From assembly GCA_965226945.1 (NCBI GenBank), contig OZ245717.1, forward strand, positions 2,418,001-2,482,000: a stretch of 64,000 nucleotides of DNA. Direction: 5' to 3'. This DNA is from SYLG01 sp965226945 (lineage in GTDB: Bacteria; Planctomycetota; Planctomycetia; Gemmatales; Gemmataceae). The position numbers were made by a program, and so were the translations under genes. The notes under the pieces are model-generated. The model saw nothing but the letters and a program-made list of their open reading frames with translations, had not been told where the DNA came from and searched no databases. Below, in pieces: positions 7,705-17,143 of the stretch (positions are counted from its first letter, which is position 1; each line of letters starts with the position of its first letter).

Positions 7705-7914
7705 GCGAAACCAATGCCTTTCTGAAAGCGCCCTGTTGAACTGCCTCAAGAGTTCTGGACGCGGACTAGGGAGATATAGGGAACGACGGCCTCAGGTGCG
7801 ATTCCCCTTCTTGCAATCGGGCTTTTCCCACAAGCCTTGGGTGCCCGATCGAGCGTATCCGCCAGACAAGGCGACCTTTGGCAAAGCCATTCGATCCGCA
7901 TTTCATGCGACCGA

Positions 7915-9084
7915 TCAACGGTTTTCCTCTGTTGTGGGGCGACTCTCCGGCGGCGATTGGAACTGATAGTGGTTGGTACGGAAAAAACACCAGATCCTTT
8001 GAGAATTGGGCGGGGTGCGCTCCACTTCCACCCAGGAAGCACCGCGTCCCGGCCGAAATCGATAAATCACTTCGGTGGGCCCCTCATTGGGATCGTAAAT
8101 GAATAACGTCACCTGGCTGCCGCTTTGTTCATAGCCATAGGCCAGCACTTGGTGATCTTCAGAGATCCGAAAAGTGGCCGTTTGCACCAGACCGATCGGA
8201 GAGAGTTTCCCCGCATCGATGTCGGCGCGGATCTTCGGCCACTCTTCCTGGTAGCTAACCCTCACGCGGCCTTTCAAGAAGCCGAAGAGGTTTCCCGGCC
8301 CCAGAGTCGACCCGTTGGGATAAAAGGGAAGCGAGTAGATCAGGTAGCGCAGGCCTCCCCAGGGGATGTCGAAACTATCCCACAACCTTCGCTTGATGAA
8401 GAGGAAAATCGGGTCATCGATCTCGGGAGGACTGATCGGCAATCGCGGAGGCAACTGGCGCGCGTTGTGATAATCGATGACGGAAAAAACCATGCCGCCG
8501 CAAAGTCCCTGATGCGCGCGCGTCAGTGCAAAGCGATTCTCCCGCTTACTTGCCAGCCGAAACCGCTGAACCAGCCGGGGCAAGCGATCGACCATCCGGT
8601 TCCAAACAAACCCCGGTGTCACCACAGGCAGATGACGCGCCCAGGAATTGATGAAGGTAAAGCCATGAACGATCGGGTCGAAGCGAGGCACTGCCTGACG
8701 GCGCGTTCGGCGCAACCGAATCCGGATCAGTCTTGGGTCGGCCCGGTCGATCATGGTCGCGGCATCCCAACCGGGTGACACCTCGACCTCGACGGGCATC
8801 CGTTTGCGCCAACCCCAAAGCGGGATATTCCAGACCATCCTGAGCCAGGCATGCTCCTCTTCGTCGCCGAAACGGTATTCCACCGAACCGCGCATTCCTG
8901 AGATCGCAACGAACCCAAATGCGCTGGCTTTTTCCAGCCGAAACACTCCCTGCGCTTCAGGAAGGATGAACTCCGGCGGCAGCGCATCCGCCGAAAAAAG
9001 CCCCGAGACCACGGTTTGGGAGGAGCATTCCAGCAGGGCCTGCGAATGATTGTCGATGACAATAGAAAGTGTGCGATGCGACAT
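7915..9084 (-). CDS. Candidate papain-like-fold (C39-like) protein with N-terminal extension
   Basis: A 389-residue protein that I cannot place in a named family with certainty. The C-terminal half has the order expected of a C39-like cysteine peptidase: Cys195 in HQGLCGGM, His311 in ISEDHQVLAYGY, and Asp331/Asn333 in LFIYDPNEG. The N-terminal 130 residues are a beta-rich region containing a GWDAATMIDRADPRLIRIRL segment. There is no signal peptide. It lies between the S41 protease and the DUF1801 operon, all on the minus strand, but 84 bp separate it from the S41 gene. The Cys-His-Asp order is seen; catalysis is inferred and the protein may be an inactive relative. Confidence 0.6.
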   Translation of the reverse strand: MSHRTLSIVIDNHSQALLECSSQTVVSGLFSADALPPEFILPEAQGVFRLEKASAFGFVAISGMRGSVEYRFGDEEEHAWLRMVWNIPLWGWRKRMPVEVEVSPGWDAATMIDRADPRLIRIRLRRTRRQAVPRFDPIVHGFTFINSWARHLPVVTPGFVWNRMVDRLPRLVQRFRLASKRENRFALTRAHQGLCGGMVFSVIDYHNARQLPPRLPISPPEIDDPIFLFIKRRLWDSFDIPWGGLRYLIYSLPFYPNGSTLGPGNLFGFLKGRVRVSYQEEWPKIRADIDAGKLSPIGLVQTATFRISEDHQVLAYGYEQSGSQVTLFIYDPNEGPTEVIYRFRPGRGASWVEVERTPPNSQRIWCFFRTNHYQFQSPPESRPTTEENR

Positions 9085-9167
9085 GAAAAGGTCAAAACTC
9101 GAAATTGCTGACTTGCCAGAACCTGACTTGCACAGGCATTGCGTGGCGCGAGGACGCTGCCGGCAGA

Positions 9168-10478
9168 CTACTTGGTTTTTTCCTCGGCCAGGGCCGTGGC
9201 CTCCCGCAACACTCGATCCACTCCTTTCTGGATATCGGCAATCTTGCGGGGAATCACAATGTCCGGCGCAATTCCCACTCCTTCAAACGGCTTGCCATCG
9301 GGAAAGAGCTCTCGCTTGGAACTGATGCGGAACATCGAACCGTTGTCCAGTTTACAAACAAACGGCTGACCCGTGCTGCCCCAAGTCGTTTCGCCCATCA
9401 GGGTCGCGCGGGAGTTATCCTTGAAGGGCATGCTGAAATCTTCGGCGGCCGAAGCGGTGTGCTCATCGATGAGTAAGAATACCAGGCCCTTGTAGGGGTT
9501 CGGCTTGGGAGCAACCGTCTGGCTCGGCGTGATCTTCATGGTCGACGCGCCCATGCGGATCATTTGCAACCCGACCGATTCCGGGGTGGCAAAAGAACTG
9601 GTCCGGTAAGGCCGATCCATCAACGACTGAATCAGCGCGCCCGGCGTGTTGCCGCCGCCATTGCCTCGCACGTCAACGATCAGCGCCTTGGCCGCTTTGT
9701 ATTCCTCTACCAATTGGACCGCCCTTGTCTGAAATCGCGGATTGTTGAAACTGGGGACCTTGATGTAAGCGACCCGGTTTTCCTTGAGCCATTGCCCCTC
9801 GGTCGCCATGGGAAGCGCGAATTTGAAACGGCTGGTGGGACGGTCGATGGCGATCGTCTTGCCGCTTTCCAGCGTGATGTTGAGCGGATCGGGCAACAGA
9901 TAAGCCTTCGAGAAAAACTGGGTCCGGGCGCTTCGTTCGCTCGACGCGGCGATGTACTTTTTGTTTTCCTGAAAGACCGCCTCCGCAGGCTTGTCGTTGA
10001 TCTTGGCAATGACCTCGCCGACCTTGAGATCCGGATTCGTGCTGGAAACGGCGACCCACTTGTTCTCGATGTACTCGATTTTCCATCCGAGCGAGCGGCC
10101 ATATTTTTCAAGAAACCAGGGGTCCCAGAATTCGGTGTGGCCGTTTTTCATCGACGCGACAAAGGCCATGCAGGCTAAGTCGAATTCCTTGCGGTCCTTG
10201 GCCGCGAGGGCTTCCTTGAGGAAGGACCGGTAGGCTTGATCGAGCTTGAGATCGGGAACGCCTTGAAAATGTGCAAAGTAGATCTGCAAAGAGGAGTATA
10301 TCTTCGAAGCGATGAAGACCCGCTCTTCGACCGTGGGATCTTCATTGGGCTTGGATGCCGGCGCGGTTTGTCCGAGCAGCGAGTGGGCCGGTAGAGCCAG
10401 GATCAGGAATAACAGAGGCCCCGACACCCGCCTGAAGGGCGAGCGAAGTCGATCGACATTCAAGGGTGCAATGGGCAT
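9168..10478 (-). CDS. S41 family (C-terminal processing type) peptidase, exported
   Basis: A 436-residue protein with an N-terminal hydrophobic signal (about residues 20-36, LLFLILALPAHSLLG). A PDZ-like segment follows (NPDLKVGEVIAKINDKPAEA, about 150-170). The tail-specific protease core has ALIVDVRGNGGGNTPGAL and then FLLIDEHTASAAEDF, where the Ser of TASAAE sits at the usual nucleophile position. The C-terminal GVGIAPDIVIP motif is also typical of S41. The protein probably acts outside the cytoplasmic membrane on misfolded or signal proteins. It is monocistronic or loosely linked to the downstream gene at 7915. Confidence 0.88.
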   Translation of the reverse strand: MPIAPLNVDRLRSPFRRVSGPLLFLILALPAHSLLGQTAPASKPNEDPTVEERVFIASKIYSSLQIYFAHFQGVPDLKLDQAYRSFLKEALAAKDRKEFDLACMAFVASMKNGHTEFWDPWFLEKYGRSLGWKIEYIENKWVAVSSTNPDLKVGEVIAKINDKPAEAVFQENKKYIAASSERSARTQFFSKAYLLPDPLNITLESGKTIAIDRPTSRFKFALPMATEGQWLKENRVAYIKVPSFNNPRFQTRAVQLVEEYKAAKALIVDVRGNGGGNTPGALIQSLMDRPYRTSSFATPESVGLQMIRMGASTMKITPSQTVAPKPNPYKGLVFLLIDEHTASAAEDFSMPFKDNSRATLMGETTWGSTGQPFVCKLDNGSMFRISSKRELFPDGKPFEGVGIAPDIVIPRKIADIQKGVDRVLREATALAEEKTK

Positions 10479-10544
10479 GGAAACTCACCTGCATTCCAAA
10501 CGGCGTTGGACATGCGCTGCGGTGTTGCAACTCTCGGGCGGACA

Positions 10545-11657
10545 CTAGCGAGGCACTGCGCTCGCCGCTGAGATTTTTATAGCCGCTTTTTTCTCACTGG
10601 AGATCTCCTGGAAGCTTACGGGCGGCAGCAGGGCCCCGTCCAATGCCCCTGGCTTTGGTGGACTCAGACCGGGAAATCCGGGTGTTTTGTCCTCCTTGGG
10701 CTCAAGCGTCTTGAGGAACTCGGAGGCTTTTTTACCGGCCTCGGTGTCGGGGAATTCAAACGAAACCTGTTTCAAAGCCGATCTGGCTTTCTCCAGGGCG
10801 GTGAGCGCCGCCTGTTCCTTGCGTTCTTTTTCCTTGAGTCTCTTGCGCGCTTCGAGCTGGACGGTGGCCTTCAAGACCGCCTGCTGCAATTCTTCGGGGC
10901 TCATCAATTCGGCCAGTTGCTTGTGCAGTTGTGCGAATGCCGCCGCTGGATCCTCTTTTTTCACCACGGGAAAGGCGTCGAACCCAAAAGGTGGCGGCTC
11001 GGCCTGCGAGCCCTTTCCGGCCGTTGGCACGGGCTCTTTGCTGGCGCCAGGGAGATTCGCGGGAGGATTCGCCGGGAAGGGAATCGCGGTAGGAATGGGA
11101 GCTGCCCGTTTGGGAGGCTCCAGGGTCGACATTCCGGATTCCTTGGAATGACTCAATGCTGCAATACCTTCGGCAGGGTTTGGCGCCGCTGGCATTGGGC
11201 TTGCCGAATTCTCCTGATAAGGCGTGAGGTTCTCCACCGGCGCCCCCAATGCCACGGCAGAGATATTGGGCAGAAGCGGCGGCAATTCCTGCAGGGAACC
11301 ATCACGAGACGCCAATTGCCCCGGAGCTTCCCCGGAGGGTGCGGAAAGCTTCGCGCTTTTGTCCTTGGCATCCCCTTCGGAAAACAAAGGGGCGGAAAGC
11401 GAAATGGACGGCTCCTGGTTGTGGTCGGTTTTGCGTTGGTCGTGAGCGGGGGCACTCCAGGTACTCACTGGCAAATCCGCCTTCGCCTGTTTCCAGGACA
11501 TGTCCGGCTCGCTCGAAGTAAGTGCATGCGCCGCCGACGACTCGGTATTTGTCTTGGAGGGTTCCGCATTGCGCAGATGACAAAGGAAAAGCGCTTGACC
11601 CAGGCAGGCGATGAGCAAAACGCCAACGAACCCTGCCATGACCTTTTTGAAAACCAT
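10545..11657 (-). CDS. Membrane-anchored Pro/Ser-rich protein with C-terminal coiled coil, unknown
   Basis: The ATG at 11657 is chosen because AGGAGGGG lies a few bases upstream; the longer frame to 11702 has no such site. MVFKKVMAGFVGVLLIACLGQALFLC forms one membrane helix or uncleaved signal, then comes a low-complexity region of about 220 residues rich in Pro, Ala and Ser. A charged helical segment follows (LHKQLAELMSPEELQQAVLK to about residue 320), likely a coiled coil, and then a short Pro-rich tail. Nothing resembles an enzyme. It could be a periplasmic spacer or envelope protein. I know no family for it. Confidence 0.7.
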   Translation of the reverse strand: MVFKKVMAGFVGVLLIACLGQALFLCHLRNAEPSKTNTESSAAHALTSSEPDMSWKQAKADLPVSTWSAPAHDQRKTDHNQEPSISLSAPLFSEGDAKDKSAKLSAPSGEAPGQLASRDGSLQELPPLLPNISAVALGAPVENLTPYQENSASPMPAAPNPAEGIAALSHSKESGMSTLEPPKRAAPIPTAIPFPANPPANLPGASKEPVPTAGKGSQAEPPPFGFDAFPVVKKEDPAAAFAQLHKQLAELMSPEELQQAVLKATVQLEARKRLKEKERKEQAALTALEKARSALKQVSFEFPDTEAGKKASEFLKTLEPKEDKTPGFPGLSPPKPGALDGALLPPVSFQEISSEKKAAIKISAASAVPR

Positions 11658-11871
11658 CGGTTCCCCTCCTGGGTCGGATGACTTGCTGTCCGCCAAAGAC
11701 AACCGCCCATGCTACCCGGCCCCATGGGAAGCAGAAAAGGGAGAAAGGGAGAGAAAAAAAACAAAAAGAAAACAAAAAAACCCCAGGCCAATGGCCCGGG
11801 GTGGAAGCGAAATCGATGAGCTCGCTTGAATGCAAACCAGCCGGGAGGATGGTTTGCGTTCAAACCCTTCC

Positions 11872-13830
11872 TTAATGGTTCAGCAGGAATTCGTTGCTGT
11901 TGAGCAGGGCCCAAAATACGTCTTGATAGGGAGCCATCGGGTCTTTTTCGCGAGTGCGCATGGGAAGCGCCTGGGCGATTTTCTTGATCTCCGCCGCCTT
12001 GGCTGGGCGGTTGTAGGTCGCCAGGAACAGGTCGTTGATCACTTGCTGGCTGTTCGAGGAGGATTTCATTGCCTTGGCCACCGTGCCCTTGTCCTTGCGC
12101 GTGATCGCATCGTTGATTTCGCGACCGTTCATCATGAGCAGCGCCTGCACGACGGTGCCGTTGAAATTCACTTCGTTGCCTTCGTCGTCGCCGAAGTTGG
12201 ATACCAGCTTGTTAAGCCAGGCCTCGCGCAGTGCGCGGCGATTGTCCTTGGTTTCCGATTGCGCCGAACCGGTGGCGACCATGAGCGATTCGAACATCTG
12301 CTCGGGCGAAAGCGACTTGAGCGGCATGCGGCTGAACAGGGCTTCGGTCTCCACCTTGTCGTTGGTGCGATTGCCGGCATAGCTCAAATGGTAGGCATGG
12401 CTGTTGGCGATCCAGCGGATCAGCCGTTTCAAGTCGTAGCCATAGTGCTTGAAACGCTTGCTCATTTCGTCGAGCAATTCGGGGTTGGAAGGCTGGTTTT
12501 GTTCGTTGAAATCATCGACCGGGTTGGTGAAACCGCGACCGAAGAAGACCGACCAGATCCGATTGACCGTGGCCTTGGGGAAGTTGTCGTGGTTGGTGAC
12601 GAATTCGGCCAGTTGCTCGCGCCGGCCGCGGCTCGATTCGGGATCGAGCTTGGTTCCATCGAGGAAGGTCGCCTTGGTCGGCAGGATGACTCCGTTGCGC
12701 TTTTCATAAAGCACCATGGCGTCGGAGTTGATTTTGCCGTTGTCCGAAATCGACAGCACGGGCATCGATTGCATGCGCCGGTTGTCGTCGGCCGGCGGCG
12801 TGCCCTTGCGTTCGACCTGGCGCAAAAAGGCGTTGATGCCCCAGAAATCCTTTTGCTTGACGCTGGGGTTGAAAGGGTGGTCGTGGCACTGGGCGCACTG
12901 CGTCTGGACACCAAGGAATAGCCGCGTGATCCGCGACGTGATCGGGACCATTTCGAACTGGCCTTCCTGTTCGCGCTTGGCGGCGGGAACGCCTTCGCCC
13001 AGGTGGGCCAGATAGAAATTGACGGCCGGGTTCTTGTCGTTGTCCCCCTTGGAGACGATCAGCTCCTTGACCAGTTGTTGATAGGGGGTGTTGGAGGCGA
13101 ACTTATCCTCGAGCCAGGTCTGGGTGTCCTGATGGTATTTGCCGCGGCCGAATGTGCCTGCGCGGGTGAGCAGCCAGTTGGTGAACAAGGTCGCCCAGTG
13201 CTTGGGGAAATCTTCGTGGGCCAACAGATCTTCGATGAGCATCGAGCGGCGCGTTGGCGCATCGTGGCTCATGTATTTTTTGATTTCTTCGGGAGTGGCG
13301 ATGCGGCCGATGATATCCAGCGATGCGCGGCGGATGAACTCGTAATCGTCGGCGAACTTGGCGGGCTGCACCTTCTGGGCTTTCCAGGAATCGGTCAGAT
13401 GCTGATTGATGATCTTGACCGATTCGGTCGTGATGGTCAGTTCTTCAGGTGATCGGGCATAAAGCTTGATCCGGTGCGGCTCGATAACAATGGGCGCCGA
13501 CTTACCCGCTTTCCCTTCTTTGCCTTCTTTGCCTTTGGGCTTGGCATCACCCTCGCCATCCTTGGATTTGTCCTTACTTTTGTCGGAGTCTTTGGCCCCT
13601 TTTTCGTCCGATTTGGAATCATCTGTGCCAGATGTTCCCTTGGTTTCCTTTTTGGTCTTGGGTTCATCGTCGGCCCAGGAACCCGATACGGAAAGCACGG
13701 TGCCGAGGGCCAAACCGGCCGCCAGCAATCCTGCTCGCAACCATCCGAGTGAGACTGCACGATTTCGAGGCGCAGACACAACGACCCCGTCCAAAGGGCC
13801 GGGGCCGTTTCGAAACTTCAGATTGTCCAT
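11872..13830 (-). CDS. DUF1549/DUF1553 domain protein, exported
   Basis: From the ATG at 13830 the protein has about 652 residues; upstream ATG and longer frames exist to 13908. A signal-like hydrophobic stretch (LRAGLLAAGLALGTVLSVSG) is followed by a 60-residue Lys/Asp/Glu/Ser-rich linker. The DUF1549 part contains DDYEFIRRASLDIIGRIATP and CAQCHDHPFNPS, a CxxCH motif that could bind heme c. The DUF1553 part (REQLAEFVTNHDNFPKATVN and LIRWIANSHAYHLSY) runs to the end. These families are expanded in planctomycetes and often pair with DUF1501; here no DUF1501 gene is adjacent and no N-terminal cytochrome domain is present. Confidence 0.9.
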   Translation of the reverse strand: MDNLKFRNGPGPLDGVVVSAPRNRAVSLGWLRAGLLAAGLALGTVLSVSGSWADDEPKTKKETKGTSGTDDSKSDEKGAKDSDKSKDKSKDGEGDAKPKGKEGKEGKAGKSAPIVIEPHRIKLYARSPEELTITTESVKIINQHLTDSWKAQKVQPAKFADDYEFIRRASLDIIGRIATPEEIKKYMSHDAPTRRSMLIEDLLAHEDFPKHWATLFTNWLLTRAGTFGRGKYHQDTQTWLEDKFASNTPYQQLVKELIVSKGDNDKNPAVNFYLAHLGEGVPAAKREQEGQFEMVPITSRITRLFLGVQTQCAQCHDHPFNPSVKQKDFWGINAFLRQVERKGTPPADDNRRMQSMPVLSISDNGKINSDAMVLYEKRNGVILPTKATFLDGTKLDPESSRGRREQLAEFVTNHDNFPKATVNRIWSVFFGRGFTNPVDDFNEQNQPSNPELLDEMSKRFKHYGYDLKRLIRWIANSHAYHLSYAGNRTNDKVETEALFSRMPLKSLSPEQMFESLMVATGSAQSETKDNRRALREAWLNKLVSNFGDDEGNEVNFNGTVVQALLMMNGREINDAITRKDKGTVAKAMKSSSNSQQVINDLFLATYNRPAKAAEIKKIAQALPMRTREKDPMAPYQDVFWALLNSNEFLLNH

Positions 13831-14019
13831 GAGACGCCCCTGGAAAGAATCTTTTGGGCAAGGACGGACCGACTGAGTTATTAAACGCATCAGCCTGCTT
13901 CCAGCCAACTGCTCCTTTCGTTGGGTGGCGCGGGAAGCAGGTTGGTTCCCGATTCCCGCGCGAATTGTCTACTTTCTCTCTGCTTTTCCTTTGTTTTCCC
14001 CTGCCGGGATCGATTGTGA

Positions 14020-14553
14020 TCAGGGCGCGTAGCGCACGCCTTCCTTGTGATGGCGCTCAAGCAGGTCGGTGTGCATCTTGGCCTCGATGGCAGGCAGGCG
14101 GTCTCGGACTTCGAAGAACGACTGCATCAGTTCGCATTGCGAGTATTCCGAGTCGATCGCATCGGTGGAGCAGGACCATTCCACCAGCGACTGCGCCAGG
14201 GCGTCGAGGTCTTCTCCGGGATCTACTTTCCCGAGGAACTGGGCGTTGGGCTGCATCGCGTTTTGATTAAGCCAGCTGTAAGTTTCCAGGGCGGTTTGCC
14301 AGTTGAGTTTTGCGGTGAGCAGATCGTCGCAGAGTCTCTTTTTGAGAGAAAGCCTCTCCTTCACAAGCGCCTCTTTATCGAGCAGAGTGATACCCCATTC
14401 CTTGCTTTGGCGCATGCTGTCGAAAAGACTCAGGTATTCAGGCAAATGAGGAACGATCGAACTCCAAATGTGAAACCCCAACCAGGACATGGAAAGAAAG
14501 CCAACCCCGCAAACCAACTTCCGACTCCAACTCAAAAACAGAAAGCCAGTCAT
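14020..14553 (-). CDS. Hypothetical membrane-anchored protein
   Basis: About 177 residues from the ATG at 14553, which has CGGAG six bases upstream; a TTG-started frame reaches 14616. One hydrophobic N-terminal segment (about residues 14-35, LVCGVGFLSMSWLGFHIWSS) anchors it, and the remainder is a polar, largely helical domain with a KERLSLKKRLCDDLL segment. I recognise no family and no catalytic pattern. It lies 112 bp upstream of nothing it obviously belongs with: the next minus-strand gene is the DUF1549/DUF1553 gene starting at 13830, so weak co-transcription is possible. Confidence 0.55.
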   Translation of the reverse strand: MTGFLFLSWSRKLVCGVGFLSMSWLGFHIWSSIVPHLPEYLSLFDSMRQSKEWGITLLDKEALVKERLSLKKRLCDDLLTAKLNWQTALETYSWLNQNAMQPNAQFLGKVDPGEDLDALAQSLVEWSCSTDAIDSEYSQCELMQSFFEVRDRLPAIEAKMHTDLLERHHKEGVRYAP

Positions 14554-14616
14554 CCCCAACTCCGGGTATTTGCCCTGAAAGAACCGGCTTCGACCGGTAA
14601 TCCCTACCCAAACCAA

Positions 14617-14875
14617 AGTTCAGGCAAGTCATTCTAGGAGGGCATTGCCTTCAATCTGCCAGGAAATGATCAAATACCGTGCCAACTTCTTAGACCTTTC
14701 ATCAATTCTGCCCGTTTCTGACCAATTTTTCATGGATTACTCAAAACTCCGGCGAACTGTCGCTCCATCCACAGGCGACAGCGCCTTGTTTCTGAGCAGC
14801 AATGCACGAATGCTTGGGTAAGATTGGGCAGTTTTGGAAAACAGCGCGGCCACCGGAATGCATCCGGGAAATGCA
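14617..14875. other. Intergenic stretch without recognisable features
   Basis: Between the hypothetical membrane protein and the terminator of the S46 peptidase gene I see no gene, RNA or repeat. It presumably carries the promoter of the minus-strand gene at 14553, but no clear -35/-10 pair stands out. Confidence 0.4.
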
Positions 14876-14904
14876 AAAGGGCTACCCCTCTGGGGTAGCC
14901 CTTT
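14876..14904 (-). terminator. Intrinsic terminator after the S46 peptidase gene
   Basis: A perfect 13-base stem, AAAGGGCTACCCC / GGGGTAGCCCTTT, with a three-base loop, 40 bp beyond the stop codon of the S46 gene. Read on the minus strand it ends in TTTT. Confidence 0.7.
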
Positions 14905-14943
14905 GCGAAAAAACCGATGGTTCTGCCAGACTGAGGCGCGAAG

Positions 14944-17061
14944 CTAGTTGCCCGCCTTGCCCGTGGCCAGCTCTTCCGCGAGCGCGGGAGCTTCGTAAAC
15001 CTTTTTCAAAGCTTCGGTTATGGCTTGCGAGCAAACCGAAAGCGCCCGGGCCTGGGTATCGCTGTAAGCGAAATCTAGCACAAGCGACTGAATGTTACCA
15101 TCGAATATCAGGCCGACAACCTCGCCATCCTTGTTGATGACCGGGCTGCCTGAATTTCCGCCGATGATGTCGGCCGTCGAAACGAAGTTGAACGGCGTTT
15201 CGAGGTTCAGGTATTCCTTGCGCTTCTGCCAGAGTTCCGGCAGATCAAACGGGGGCTTGTTCTTCTGCTCGGCCGAGCGTTGGTAAAGCCCCGCGAAATT
15301 GGTGATCGCCGGAATTTTCTTACCGTTCTCCTCGTAGCCGGCGACCGATCCGTAGCTCAGACGCAGGGTGAAGGTCGCGTCGGGATAGGTGTTCGTGCCG
15401 TCAAGCGCGAAGCGCACCTTGGAGATTTTCAGGTTCGCCTGGCTGGTAACTTCCTGAACTTCGTTCTCATTGCGCTTGCGCAAAGCCCGCGCCTCGCCGT
15501 CCACCGCCTTGGCCAGCTGGATGAACGGATCCTTGGAGGCCTCGATCGCTTCGGCCCCGCCTTGATAGAGCTTCTTACGTTCGGCGACATCCTTGAGCTT
15601 CGAGCCCAACACCAGTTCCGAAGCGCGAGCTTGGGGCGATTTGCCCGCAAGAGCCGCCTTCACGACCGGGTTTTCCAGGCCCAGTTCCTCCGCGAGGAAC
15701 GTCAGGCTGTCGGCCAGTTTCACGATCTCGAATTCCTCGTGGATCGCCTCTTCCGAGAAGAGGCCCAGTTCCATCGATTCCTTGTTCGAGTCGATGTACT
15801 CGCGCAGCCTTTCGGCCGCGGGCTTCGATTTTTCGGCCGCCGCGCGCACCAGAGTGCGGGCGATACCAAACAACTCGGAATTGAACCCGGCTCCCCCTTC
15901 GATCAGGGTGTAGGGCTTGATCAACTCCTTGCGGACGCTCTGGGCCTTGGCGATCTGGTCATAGGCCTTAAGGGCTTCCGCGAATTCAGGCTTCGCCGCG
16001 GCGGCGTCCCTCAAGCGCTTTTCTTCGGCGATCTTGCGGGCCATCAGCTGAGGATCCATGAGGCCCCCCTGCCCGCCCACGCGCGCCTTGCGGCTATTTT
16101 GCACGCTGAACAATAGTTCTTTGGCCTGGCGAGCGTTCTCTTCGCTGCGCGCACTGAAAGCGGTGAGCAGAACTTCGGCACGGTAAAGGCGCTTGAGCAA
16201 GAAGGGAAAGCCGACATCGCGGGCATATTCCAGTTCGGCAACCGTCGCCAGACGGGTGGTCCGGCCCGGATGGCCCGAAACGAAAATCAGCTCGTTGTCC
16301 TTGCAGCCATCCTTGGACCACTTCAAGTAGTGTTCGATCTTGGCCGGCTTGCCATCCTCGTAAACGCGGAAGAAGGCGGCATCGAGGTCGTAGCGGGGGT
16401 ATTCGAAATTGTCCGGATCACCGCCAAAGAAGGCGATCTGCTGTTCCGGCGCGAACACCAGGCGCACATCGGTGTACTTCTTGAAGCGGTACAGGTGATA
16501 AACGCTCCCCTGGTACAAGGTGGTGACATTGGAACGCAGTCCGGTCTTTTTGAAAGACTCATCCTCGATCTTGTTGATCACCGCGCGGCGGGCCTGGGCG
16601 CTTTGGGCCGCGGTGGCTCCCTCCTTGACGGCGCCGTTGACTTCGGCGGTGACATCCTCGATCGAGATGAGGACGTTCAGTTCCATCGCCTCGCATTTGC
16701 CTTCTTCGGCGCGGGTCTTGGCGTAGAAGCCGTCGCGCAGATAGTTCTTGTCCTTGGTGCCCATTTTCTGCAGGGCGTCGGCGGCGACATGGTGGTTGGT
16801 CATGACCAGGCCGTCGGCCGATACGAACGAGCCGGAACCGCCGCTGTTGAAGCGCACCGAAGCGCGCTGGACATGAGTCAGCCACTCGGGCGTCGGTTCA
16901 AAACCATACTTGTCCTTCAGCCGGGACAAGGGAGGGTTGGTGTACAACCACATTCCCTCGTCACCCAGCAAGGGGGAATCGGCTGTCATTCCCATCATCA
17001 AAAGTCCCCCGGCGATCCAGGATTGCCACTTGCGACCAAGCGATCGCCAAAGAGCTGTCAT
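14944..17061 (-). CDS. S46 family dipeptidyl peptidase (DPP7/DPP11 type), exported
   Basis: I place the start at the ATG at 17061 because GAGGAG lies eight bases upstream; the frame extends to 17094. A signal sequence (LGRKWQSWIAGGLLMMGMT) precedes a chymotrypsin-like domain. It has FNSGGSGSFVSADGLVMTNHHV, with the catalytic His, and near the C-terminus GGNSGSPVINKDGEVVGLIF, with the catalytic Ser. The length of about 705 residues matches the family. S46 enzymes remove dipeptides from the N-termini of peptides. The residue in IFDGN corresponds to the position where DPP7 has Gly and DPP11 has Arg, so a preference for hydrophobic P1 residues is inferred. The OPT peptide transporter gene lies directly upstream on the same strand. 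Confidence 0.9.
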   Translation of the reverse strand: MTALWRSLGRKWQSWIAGGLLMMGMTADSPLLGDEGMWLYTNPPLSRLKDKYGFEPTPEWLTHVQRASVRFNSGGSGSFVSADGLVMTNHHVAADALQKMGTKDKNYLRDGFYAKTRAEEGKCEAMELNVLISIEDVTAEVNGAVKEGATAAQSAQARRAVINKIEDESFKKTGLRSNVTTLYQGSVYHLYRFKKYTDVRLVFAPEQQIAFFGGDPDNFEYPRYDLDAAFFRVYEDGKPAKIEHYLKWSKDGCKDNELIFVSGHPGRTTRLATVAELEYARDVGFPFLLKRLYRAEVLLTAFSARSEENARQAKELLFSVQNSRKARVGGQGGLMDPQLMARKIAEEKRLRDAAAAKPEFAEALKAYDQIAKAQSVRKELIKPYTLIEGGAGFNSELFGIARTLVRAAAEKSKPAAERLREYIDSNKESMELGLFSEEAIHEEFEIVKLADSLTFLAEELGLENPVVKAALAGKSPQARASELVLGSKLKDVAERKKLYQGGAEAIEASKDPFIQLAKAVDGEARALRKRNENEVQEVTSQANLKISKVRFALDGTNTYPDATFTLRLSYGSVAGYEENGKKIPAITNFAGLYQRSAEQKNKPPFDLPELWQKRKEYLNLETPFNFVSTADIIGGNSGSPVINKDGEVVGLIFDGNIQSLVLDFAYSDTQARALSVCSQAITEALKKVYEAPALAEELATGKAGN

Positions 17062-17143
17062 CAGTTTCACTCCTCGAAAAGAAGCGCGGTTCATGGAAAA
17101 AGTTCAAATAGGAAATGCGAAGCTACCGCTTCTACGGTCATTC

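Noticed and set aside
11830..12921. Plus-strand frame of 363 codons opposite the DUF1549/DUF1553 gene
   Set aside because: A shadow of the conserved gene on the other strand; low-complexity Val/Gly/Arg content and no ribosome site.
15280..16116. Plus-strand frame of 278 codons opposite the S46 peptidase
   Set aside because: A shadow of the conserved peptidase gene, without family features.
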